Assembly (NCBI RefSeq): GCF_014489415.1
Contig: NZ_CP060822.1
Coordinates: 3,767,501 to 3,831,500, forward strand
From: Cylindrospermopsis curvispora GIHE-G1
GTDB lineage: Bacteria; Cyanobacteriota; Cyanobacteriia; Cyanobacteriales; Nostocaceae
Reading direction: 5' to 3'
Length of the DNA: 64,000 nt
The notes below the pieces were generated by a model, which did no database searches, had not been told where the DNA came from, and was given only the letters and a program-made list of their open reading frames with translations. This document shows positions 57,617-64,000 of this stretch, piece by piece. Position 1 is the first letter of the stretch, and each line of letters begins with the position of its first letter. The position numbers and the translations under genes were made by a program.

Positions 57617-57809
57617 CCTTTTATGTCTTTGTCTTTCTTTATCTATTTTTACCTCAAATCCCCTCCCAGAATGATTGCTCTGATCACAAATTGAAACCAA
57701 TTCAATATTCTCAGAAAACTCGGTTAGAAACCCATTGCGGCTATCCACAACAGAGCTATGATGTATTTTAGTGATGTTAGCTCCAAATAGTTCAATATAT
57801 CTGTAAACT

Positions 57810-58241
57810 ATGGAACGTGGTCTTTTTTGGTTGCCTTTATTAGGGGTTTTTTTTTGGTTGGCTTGGCAAGGTGCAAGAGAGTATCAAAAGGTTGAAACCT
57901 ATCGTCTCTGGGCTGAAAGTTTTCAGCGCTCTAAGTATGATATTTACGGGGTAATTGGTCAAAAAGACAACGACATTACCTGGGGGAAACCCACACCCCA
58001 AGCCATTGTCCAAGTGCAGACCTTTTCTCTGGAGGATGTTCAAGAAATCCGCCTTCTGATAGATGGTCAATCAGTCAGGTTGGACCAACCGCCCCAAAAG
58101 GGTCGTTTAATAGAACTGGAGTTCATATTTCACCCAGGTGCTGCTTTTGCTCCATCTCTAAATATACCTTTTACCGAGATTCCTTTGGCAGCTCAATGGG
58201 GTTCTTTCCTGGAAAATAAGTTACAAAATTTACAGTCTTAG
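57810..58241 (+). CDS. Membrane-anchored protein of unknown function
   Basis: A 143-aa protein with one N-terminal hydrophobic helix (GLFWLPLLGVFFWLAWQGA, residues 4-22) and a soluble, probably periplasmic or lumenal domain. YDIYGVIGQKDNDITWGKPTPQAIVQVQTFSLEDVQEI and IPLAAQWGSFLENKL are the most structured parts. I do not recognise a family. It is downstream of the nsiR1 array on the same strand but separated from it by about 245 bases and the units' own terminators. Confidence 0.65.
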   Translation: MERGLFWLPLLGVFFWLAWQGAREYQKVETYRLWAESFQRSKYDIYGVIGQKDNDITWGKPTPQAIVQVQTFSLEDVQEIRLLIDGQSVRLDQPPQKGRLIELEFIFHPGAAFAPSLNIPFTEIPLAAQWGSFLENKLQNLQS

Positions 58242-58269
58242 CATGTCTTATACAAATCTCAGTAAAAAA

Positions 58270-59094
58270 TTAAACCTGGGTTTTTGACCATTCAACGATT
58301 GCCTTGATTAGTCCATCAATGGTATACTGTTGGGCGTTAATGTCTACTCTACCTAATAAATCTATACAAGTTTTGGATGTTTGTGGACCAATAGAGGCGA
58401 TCGCTGTTTTCTTTAAGTAGTGTTCTATCTCTTGAGGTAAGTTATTTACTAATAGTACACAGAAAAATTTGACGGTCTTGGAGCTGGCAAAGGTAATTAC
58501 ATCTACTGACTGATTAATCAGGACCTGCTGTGCTGTGGTAGGTATGCTCTGGGGACAAAGAGATTCATAAGCGGGAACTTCCACCACTTGGGCACCTTTT
58601 TGTGTTAGTTCTTTGACCAAAATCTCTCTCCCTCCACTTTCAACCCGGGGAAATAGGATCTTTTTACCTGCTAGGTTTTCGGGAAAGTTGTTCACCAGGG
58701 AGTCAGCTATGAAGTCAGGGGGTATGAAATCTGGTTCAAGGTGGTGCGTTTTCAGACTTTGAGCCGTTTTTTCACCGACAACAGCAATTTTAATTCTATT
58801 TATTGCTTGTTTAATTAAGGCTTGCTGATTTTTATTTTGCAATGCCATTCTCTCAAAAAAGTATTCGACCCCGTTAGTGGAGGTAAAAACTAACCAATCA
58901 AAAGTGGATAATTCTAATATGCTCTGATCTAAGAACATCCAACTGGAAGGAGGACCAATTTCTAGTGCTGGTAGTTCAATTACTCTTGCTCCTAAATTGG
59001 TTAGTCCTTGACTCAATTCGCTGGATTGTCCTACTGCGCGGGTGACGAGGATGGTTTTACCGCTTAGGGGTGTGATGGAGATGTTAATTGACAC
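58270..59094 (-). CDS. hemD: Uroporphyrinogen-III synthase
   Basis: Closes and inverts the ring of hydroxymethylbilane to make uroporphyrinogen III, the common precursor of haem, chlorophyll, bilins and corrinoids. The 274-aa product has the two-lobe pattern: KTILVTRAVGQSSELSQGL, then the TFDWLVFTSTNGVEYFF segment, VVGEKTAQSL in lobe 2, and VDVITFASSKTVKFF and AIASIGPQTSKTC. Sequence conservation is low in this family, but the context with cobA supports it. It starts 33 bases after cobA. Confidence 0.92.
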   Translation of the reverse strand: MSINISITPLSGKTILVTRAVGQSSELSQGLTNLGARVIELPALEIGPPSSWMFLDQSILELSTFDWLVFTSTNGVEYFFERMALQNKNQQALIKQAINRIKIAVVGEKTAQSLKTHHLEPDFIPPDFIADSLVNNFPENLAGKKILFPRVESGGREILVKELTQKGAQVVEVPAYESLCPQSIPTTAQQVLINQSVDVITFASSKTVKFFCVLLVNNLPQEIEHYLKKTAIASIGPQTSKTCIDLLGRVDINAQQYTIDGLIKAIVEWSKTQV

Positions 59095-59127
59095 GATTCA
59101 AGGAGGGGAAGCAATAATTAATCTATT

Positions 59128-59850
59128 CTATACTTTTTCCAGAAATTTTCTCAGTCCCACAACTTCTCCAATCACGATTACAGCGGGAGAAAGTGATGTG
59201 TCTTTGGTTTTTCCCACTATATTACCTAGTTCACCTATGCAAATTTTTTGCTTGGCAGTTCCAGTCCAGCGAATAATTGCTATGGGAGTGGATTTGGATT
59301 TTCCATGTGTGAGTAGTTGGTGGACTATTATCTCTAGGTTTTTTCCTCCCATCAAAATTACTAGGGTTTGTAATCTTGATAGAGCTTCCCAGTCTAAAAT
59401 ATCAGGATCATGTGCTGTAGCTACGGCAAAACACTGACTTAAAACCGTGTCTGTCAGTGGTATTCCAGCTAATAATGGCCCCGCTAGAGCTGAGGAAATT
59501 CCCGGGATGATTTCAAATTCACAACCTGCTGATTTTAAGGCGGTAATTTCTGCTATACATCTACCAAAAATAAATGGATCTCCTGCTTTTAGTCTGACTA
59601 CTTGTTTACCTTCTCGATAATATTTCACCAATAGGTTGTTAATTTCTCCTTGGGAGGTGCTTATACCTCCTCCCCTTTTACCTACATCTAATTTTAAACA
59701 GGTACTAGGGACAGAATTTAATAATTCTTCGTCTACTAGTGCATCATATATTAAAACTTGAGCAATCCCCAGCAGTCTATAGGCTTTTACCGTTAGATAT
59801 TCTATATCTCCTGGTCCTGCTCCTACAATATAAACTTTATTCCTGGACAT
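59128..59850 (-). CDS. cobA: Uroporphyrinogen-III C-methyltransferase
   Basis: SAM-dependent methylation of uroporphyrinogen III at C-2 and C-7 to precorrin-2, entering the sirohaem and cobamide branches. The 240-aa product has YIVGAGPGDIEYLTVKAYRLL, the VRLKAGDPFIFGR motif, EIIPGISSALAGPLLAGIPLTD, and the VILMGGKN segment. It directly precedes hemD, whose product is its substrate, and follows hpt by 11 bases. Confidence 0.95.
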   Translation of the reverse strand: MSRNKVYIVGAGPGDIEYLTVKAYRLLGIAQVLIYDALVDEELLNSVPSTCLKLDVGKRGGGISTSQGEINNLLVKYYREGKQVVRLKAGDPFIFGRCIAEITALKSAGCEFEIIPGISSALAGPLLAGIPLTDTVLSQCFAVATAHDPDILDWEALSRLQTLVILMGGKNLEIIVHQLLTHGKSKSTPIAIIRWTGTAKQKICIGELGNIVGKTKDTSLSPAVIVIGEVVGLRKFLEKV

Positions 59851-59861
59851 TTTCTATCGGG

Positions 59862-60803
59862 TTAATTTAAAAAGGCACTAATGGGAAAGATTAGATATTC
59901 AAGGAAAAACATTTTCCAAATTAATTGATAAAATTTGGCAATTTCTTTTTTGCTCTCCAAGTTCACTTTCTGGCTTTTTGACCATAGGAATATTAGGGGT
60001 ATGGTGTGACTGATGACTAGAAATGTGGGGTTAATTTCTGCTAACTGGAAGATACCAACAATAATCATTCCTATATAACAGAATGTTAGTAGCCACAGGG
60101 CAAGATCAAATACCGCTTTTTTCCCCAGTTTGATGGTGAAGGTATTAATGTTATAACGCAAGTCCCCCTCTAAATCAGGTATGTCTTTAAATATGGCGAT
60201 CGCCATGGTAAAAACCAGGATAAATAAGGTTAAAGTCCATACGGCAAAGGGTATGCCCTGGCTTTGTTGTAATAGCCAACTAAAATGTAGAAACAGTCCC
60301 AAGTTGACAATGGTTCCCCGAACGGAAAAAATACATAGAGCTGCCCAAAATGGAAATTGTTTTAATCTTAATGGTGGTAAGGAATAGGCCGTTCCAATGA
60401 CTAGGCTAGTTACTACCATGGCTAATAAAAATGGTCCACCGATCGCAGCTAGAACTAGAGCTAAAATACCTGTGGTGATCACAATGAACCTTGCCTGTTC
60501 TTCGGTGAATTCTCCTGCAGCTATGGGTAAATGGGGCTTGTTGATTTTATCAATATCTACGTCTATTAGTTGATTTAAACCTACAATATAAATGTTTCCG
60601 GATATACAAGCTAACCAGGTCATTAAAATTTGACCTAAATTTGCTACGGAGAAACTAGAGTTGGTCACACCAAGAGTCAGCAAATATAAACCTAGCACAC
60701 TTAGAGTTGTGCCTATAATAGTATGAGGTCTGGAAAACTTCCACAAGCTGTGGAGCCAATTTGTGGCAACTATGGGCGAATTAGAAGGAGGAAACTGATT
60801 CAT
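59862..60803 (-). CDS. hpt: Homogentisate phytyltransferase
   Basis: Couples homogentisate to phytyl diphosphate, the committed step of tocopherol (vitamin E) synthesis. The 313-aa product has about nine transmembrane helices. The UbiA-type Mg-diphosphate motifs are visible: first NQLIDVDIDKINKPHLP (Asn77, Asp81, Asp85), second KDIPDLEGDLRYN near 210. The opening LHSLWKFSRPHTIIGTTLSVLGLY is HPT-like. The next gene upstream on the strand is a tocopherol methyltransferase-type enzyme, which strengthens the call. Confidence 0.93.
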   Translation of the reverse strand: MNQFPPSNSPIVATNWLHSLWKFSRPHTIIGTTLSVLGLYLLTLGVTNSSFSVANLGQILMTWLACISGNIYIVGLNQLIDVDIDKINKPHLPIAAGEFTEEQARFIVITTGILALVLAAIGGPFLLAMVVTSLVIGTAYSLPPLRLKQFPFWAALCIFSVRGTIVNLGLFLHFSWLLQQSQGIPFAVWTLTLFILVFTMAIAIFKDIPDLEGDLRYNINTFTIKLGKKAVFDLALWLLTFCYIGMIIVGIFQLAEINPTFLVISHTIPLIFLWSKSQKVNLESKKEIAKFYQLIWKMFFLEYLIFPISAFLN

Positions 60804-60865
60804 GGGCTATTTATAGGTGGTTTATGCTTATCCGTAAATTATATATGGTTCATTTAGTTAACTGG

Positions 60866-61708
60866 CTATTTAATTCCACATAATAAACCAAATTTAATTA
60901 AACCCCTTTCATATCCACGGCGCATTAAACTAAGGGAGAGCGCCGCTTGAATTGTAGTCCAACCAGAAAACAATAACCCCAGGAATGCTTGGGGGGTAAA
61001 AGCAGAATCAATTACCACATTCCAAAAAGGTGCAACCCCAGTTGACCAATCGGCAGTCTCAATGTTTTTTAGTCCTAATTGACTGGCGATCGCATAGTAT
61101 TCTGGTAGGGAAATCACATAGGGTAGACAATAAGCCCGGTAAATATCTTGTAGGTGCTTTTGTTCATCCTCAGTCAGTGGTAAAACATCCGTGGGACGAT
61201 GACACCATGTTACCATGATTAAAGTACCACCTGGTTTTAACACCCGATAACACTCTTGCAGAAATTTGGTTTTATCTGGCATGTGTTCACCACTTTCTAG
61301 TGACCACACCAGATCAAAGGAATTATCACCAAAAGGCATTTCTTGAGCATTGGCCACTAAAAAACTACTCCTTGATTGCAAATTGGCTTCCAGTGCCCTT
61401 TCTTTGGCTCTAGCGGATTGAATTGGGCTGAGGGTAATTCCTGTGGACATGGCATGAAATTTTTGCGCCAAGTATAGGGAACTACCACCTATTCCACAAC
61501 CCACATCCAAGATATCATCTGCATGTTTTACTCCTGACCAATTTAGCACTGCTTCAATTAAATCAATTTGTGCTTGCCTACGTTCCTTTCTTTCTCTTCC
61601 ATCCGCACCATAATAGCCATGGTGCATGTGTTCACCCCAAATTTGTTCCCATAAACCAGAGGAAGCATCATAAAATTCTTGGATTTGCTGATAAATTTTT
61701 GTACTCAT
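60866..61708 (-). CDS. Tocopherol/2-methyl-6-phytylbenzoquinol-type methyltransferase
   Basis: A SAM-dependent methyltransferase of 280 aa. The SAM site is DILDVGCGIGGSSLYLAQ (about 65-82), with GEHMHHGYYG upstream and SLESGEHMPDKTKFLQECYRVLKPGGTLIMVTWCHR further on, features of gamma-tocopherol methyltransferases. The C-terminus has a hydrophobic tail. It lies 62 bases from hpt on the same strand, so the pair forms a tocopherol unit. Which methylation step it performs is not certain. Confidence 0.88.
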   Translation of the reverse strand: MSTKIYQQIQEFYDASSGLWEQIWGEHMHHGYYGADGRERKERRQAQIDLIEAVLNWSGVKHADDILDVGCGIGGSSLYLAQKFHAMSTGITLSPIQSARAKERALEANLQSRSSFLVANAQEMPFGDNSFDLVWSLESGEHMPDKTKFLQECYRVLKPGGTLIMVTWCHRPTDVLPLTEDEQKHLQDIYRAYCLPYVISLPEYYAIASQLGLKNIETADWSTGVAPFWNVVIDSAFTPQAFLGLLFSGWTTIQAALSLSLMRRGYERGLIKFGLLCGIK

Positions 61709-61846
61709 GTTCTTAAATGTAAAAATTACTAAAAATCAAAACTCTGGAAAATATTTTTTAGAGGTGGCACATATGTGTTTAACTTAAATATAAAGCAATT
61801 TTGCTCAATAAAAAAATCCTGAAAAAATTCTTAACTCAAGTTGGTT

Positions 61847-63181
61847 ATGACTGTTGCTCGGACGATATGCTTGGGGTTTATGGCGGTTATCTTATGTGGA
61901 ACCATTCTCTTAATGATGCCATTTTCCACTAGCACTGGTACATGGAATGACCCAATAGTAGCACTTTTTACCTCAACTTCCGCAGTCTGTGTGACCGGAC
62001 TGTCAGTGGTTGATCCGGGTACTTATTTTTCCTTTTGGGGTCAACTGATTATTGTGCTGCTGGTACAAATCGGTGGTTTAGGATATATGACAACCACCAC
62101 CTTCCTGATTTTATTAATTGGCAAAAGATTTGATTTAAGGCAAAAGATAGCTATTCAACAAGCTCTAGACCGTCCGGGGATGAGTGGTAGTAGCCAAATT
62201 ATTCGCTCCATTATCGCCACAACTATAATTTTTGAGATTACAGGAATTTTCCTCCTGCTCCCCGCTTTTGTCCCTGACCATGGTTGGAATTATGGACTAT
62301 GGTTGGCCATATTTCACAGCATCAATTCCTTTAACAATGCGGGATTTAGTTTATTTAAAGATAACTTAATAGGTTATCAAACCTCCACACTCGTAGTTTT
62401 TACCGTGACTGGGTTAATCATCTTTGGGGGGATCGGTTATCAAGTAATTTTAGACATGTATCTTTGGTTGCGCGATCGCCTAAAAAGAAAAGGGACGTTT
62501 ACAGTATTCTCCCTTGATTTTAAAGTAGCAGTTAGCACTACCTTACTATTACTAGTGATGGGGACAGTAGCTTTCTTTCTCATAGAAATTAGAAATCCTG
62601 AAACCTTTGGCAAATTTGGATTTTCCGATCAACTATTATTAGCTTGGTTTCAGTCTGTTACTCCAAGAACAGCTGGTTTCAACACTATTGACATTGGCAA
62701 GATGAGTGATGCAGGTTTATTTATTACCATTGCTTTAATGTTCATTGGTGCTAGTCCGGGTGGTACGGGTGGTGGGATAAAAACAACAACCTTGAGGGTA
62801 CTAACCAGCTGCACAAAAGCAATACTTCAGGGTAAAGAAGAAGTTTGGCTCTATGAGCGCAAAATAGCCATAACTCTTATTTTAAAAGCGATAGGTGTGG
62901 TTTTCGGCTCTTTGGCAACCGTCTTGTCAGCAACAGTTCTGATTAGTTTGACCGACCCAAAACTAGAGTTCATTCAAATTCTTTTTGAGGTGGTCTCAGC
63001 TTTTGGTACAGTGGGATTATCTACAGGGATAACTGGTAGTATTTCTACTGCTGCTAAAATAATTATAATTGTCACAATGTATATAGGAAGGGTCGGTGTT
63101 TTATTGTCAATGTCAGCAATATTAGGAGATCCTCGTCCCAGTAGAGTTCACTACCCAGAAGGAAATTTGCTTGTAGGTTAG
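61847..63181 (+). CDS. ktrB: Ktr/Trk-type K+ (Na+-linked) transporter membrane subunit
   Basis: The membrane subunit of the KtrAB potassium uptake system. The ATG at 61847 gives 444 aa; a TTG lies two codons upstream. Four repeats of helix-pore-helix are visible, with filter-like glycines in TSTSAVCVTGLSV, NSFNNAGFSLF, SVTPRTAGFNTI and SAFGTVGLSTG. Length suits KtrB. The regulatory subunit gene begins 3 bases after the stop. Confidence 0.94.
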   Translation: MTVARTICLGFMAVILCGTILLMMPFSTSTGTWNDPIVALFTSTSAVCVTGLSVVDPGTYFSFWGQLIIVLLVQIGGLGYMTTTTFLILLIGKRFDLRQKIAIQQALDRPGMSGSSQIIRSIIATTIIFEITGIFLLLPAFVPDHGWNYGLWLAIFHSINSFNNAGFSLFKDNLIGYQTSTLVVFTVTGLIIFGGIGYQVILDMYLWLRDRLKRKGTFTVFSLDFKVAVSTTLLLLVMGTVAFFLIEIRNPETFGKFGFSDQLLLAWFQSVTPRTAGFNTIDIGKMSDAGLFITIALMFIGASPGGTGGGIKTTTLRVLTSCTKAILQGKEEVWLYERKIAITLILKAIGVVFGSLATVLSATVLISLTDPKLEFIQILFEVVSAFGTVGLSTGITGSISTAAKIIIIVTMYIGRVGVLLSMSAILGDPRPSRVHYPEGNLLVG

Positions 63182-63184
63182 TTT

Positions 63185-63880
63185 ATGGACATTTCATCAT
63201 TGAAGTTCTTCCGCAGTTTAAAACAAGACAATCACCAATTTGCAGTAATTGGATTAGGTCGTTTTGGCCGTTCTGTTTGTTCCACATTACACGGTTTGGG
63301 TTATCAGGTCTTAGCCACAGATGTGGATGAAAAAAGGGTATCTGAAGCATTGAATGAGTCAATTGTTGCTCATGCAGTGCAGTTAGACTCCACTGAGTCA
63401 GCAGCACTTAAAGAAGCGGGCATTTTTGAGTTTGATACGGTTATTGTAGCTATTGGCAACTATATTCAGGAAAGTATTATTACCACTCTTAATGTTAAGG
63501 AAGGTGGTGTGCCCCATGTGGTTGCTAAAGCTTCCAGTGAGGTACATTGTAAGCTGCTAAAAAGAGTAGGTGCAGACCATGTAGTATTTCCCGAATACGA
63601 GGCAGGTTGTGCTTTGGCACGCACACTAACTAAACCATCAATTTTAGACCGGTTTGATCTAGATCCAGATAATAGTATTGTAGAGTTGATTGTACCCGAT
63701 GAATTTCATGGTAAAACCGTGGCAGAAATTCAGTTGCGAAGTCGTTATGGTCTAAATTTACTAGCAGTTAGTCAGGATGGTAAGTTTAAGATTAATCCTG
63801 ACCCTGGTAAACGACTAGAACGTGGTTCAGCGATGGTAGTAATTGGTTGTAATAAGGATATTAACCGCCTACCAATTTAG
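63185..63880 (+). CDS. ktrA: Ktr regulatory RCK subunit
   Basis: The cytoplasmic gating ring of the Ktr transporter. The 231-aa product has an RCK-N Rossmann domain, [24 protein letters not shown] (nucleotide-binding glycines), [14 protein letters not shown], and a C-terminal RCK-C domain (about 145-231) with [31 protein letters not shown]. In Bacillus the RCK-C binds c-di-AMP. Its stop overlaps the convergent queA stop by 4 bases. Confidence 0.94.
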   Translation: MDISSLKFFRSLKQDNHQFAVIGLGRFGRSVCSTLHGLGYQVLATDVDEKRVSEALNESIVAHAVQLDSTESAALKEAGIFEFDTVIVAIGNYIQESIITTLNVKEGGVPHVVAKASSEVHCKLLKRVGADHVVFPEYEAGCALARTLTKPSILDRFDLDPDNSIVELIVPDEFHGKTVAEIQLRSRYGLNLLAVSQDGKFKINPDPGKRLERGSAMVVIGCNKDINRLPI

Positions 63881-64000
63881 CTGCAACAAATTCTTGCTTC
63901 CGGTAAAATCAACATGGCATCACCAAAAGAATAGAAACGATATCTAGATGCGATCGCCTGGTTATAAATATCTAATAGTCTTTCTCGACCAATTAGGGAA
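63877..64000 (-). CDS. queA: S-adenosylmethionine:tRNA ribosyltransferase-isomerase, C-terminal end
   Basis: Partial gene, running off the right edge. The last 41 codons read on the minus strand give [33 protein letters not shown] and a short tail, the standard C-terminus of QueA, which builds the epoxyqueuosine precursor in tRNA. The TAA is at 63877-63879 and overlaps the end of ktrA. Confidence 0.88.
   Translation of the reverse strand, partial: SLIGRERLLDIYNQAIASRYRFYSFGDAMLILPEARICCS

Larger units (their letters stand above)
56983..57809. other. Upstream region of hetF with nsiR1-like array
   Basis: 827 bases without a protein gene. The hetF promoter and leader should occupy the first 150-200. 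Three small RNA units fill 57146-57564, followed by a worn fragment of a fourth unit at 57605-57616 and a plain stretch up to the next gene. Confidence 0.8.

Noticed and set aside
59042-59437. 131-codon plus-strand frame
   Set aside because: Antisense to hemD and cobA, whose motifs are unmistakable.

Overview
The window reads as ordinary cyanobacterial chromosome. It is AT-rich, dotted with the HIP1 octamer GCGATCGC (for example near 11141, 21969, 35337 and 62475), and carries petB/petD, petJ, nblA, zds, hpt and rpoZ. A CHAT-TPR protein of the HetF type (54517-56982), with a three-copy array of NsiR1-like small RNA genes just upstream, places it in the heterocyst-forming order Nostocales or a close descendant. 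The low GC content would suit an Anabaena/Dolichospermum/Raphidiopsis-type genome, but the species is an inference.

Layout. 1-7 kb: GDP-fucose synthesis (gmd, fcl), a folate salvage enzyme, tRNA-Pro(GGG), rpoZ, a coiled-coil protein, a Tat-type binding lipoprotein and icd. 7-17 kb: a short GUN4-domain protein, a variant S8 protease, rpe, the carotenoid gene zds with an SRPBCC partner, a 537-aa unknown, a small ribbon-helix-helix protein with a palindromic candidate operator, an A-type Fe-S carrier and small accessory genes. 17-26 kb: YaaW and O-antigen-ligase-like proteins, a Ycf51-type protein, a GldA-like dehydrogenase, a stranded IS607-type HTH piece, an aminotransferase, petJ and a SigC-type sigma factor, followed by about 0.9 kb of degraded DNA. 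26-35 kb: priA, then kdpABC directly overlapping anmK, then nblA. 35-46 kb: a PP2C phosphatase, an ABC1 kinase, a 1205-aa Hsp70-like fusion, DUF2232 and CobT-like proteins, a response regulator and ctpA. 47-54 kb: petBD, an anti-sigma-type ATPase, pyrE, the DUF4335/DUF3038 pair, apt, a lone Opp-type permease and glnB (PII). 54-58 kb: hetF and the nsiR1 array. 58-64 kb: tetrapyrrole genes (hemD, cobA), tocopherol genes (hpt and a methyltransferase), ktrBA, and the C-terminal end of queA running off the right edge.

Together the genes serve photosynthesis and pigment metabolism, nitrogen status (glnB, nblA, hetF, nsiR1), potassium uptake (both Kdp and Ktr) and general housekeeping. The most notable element is the nsiR1 array at 57146-57564. 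Each of its three units has a TCCGGA element exactly 35 bases before a shared TGGTAGATGCACC start and ends in its own intrinsic terminator. A worn fragment of a fourth unit follows. NsiR1 is known from Anabaena; the copy number, decay and arrangement here are what deserve a closer look. I found no CRISPR array, prophage, rRNA or complete insertion sequence.
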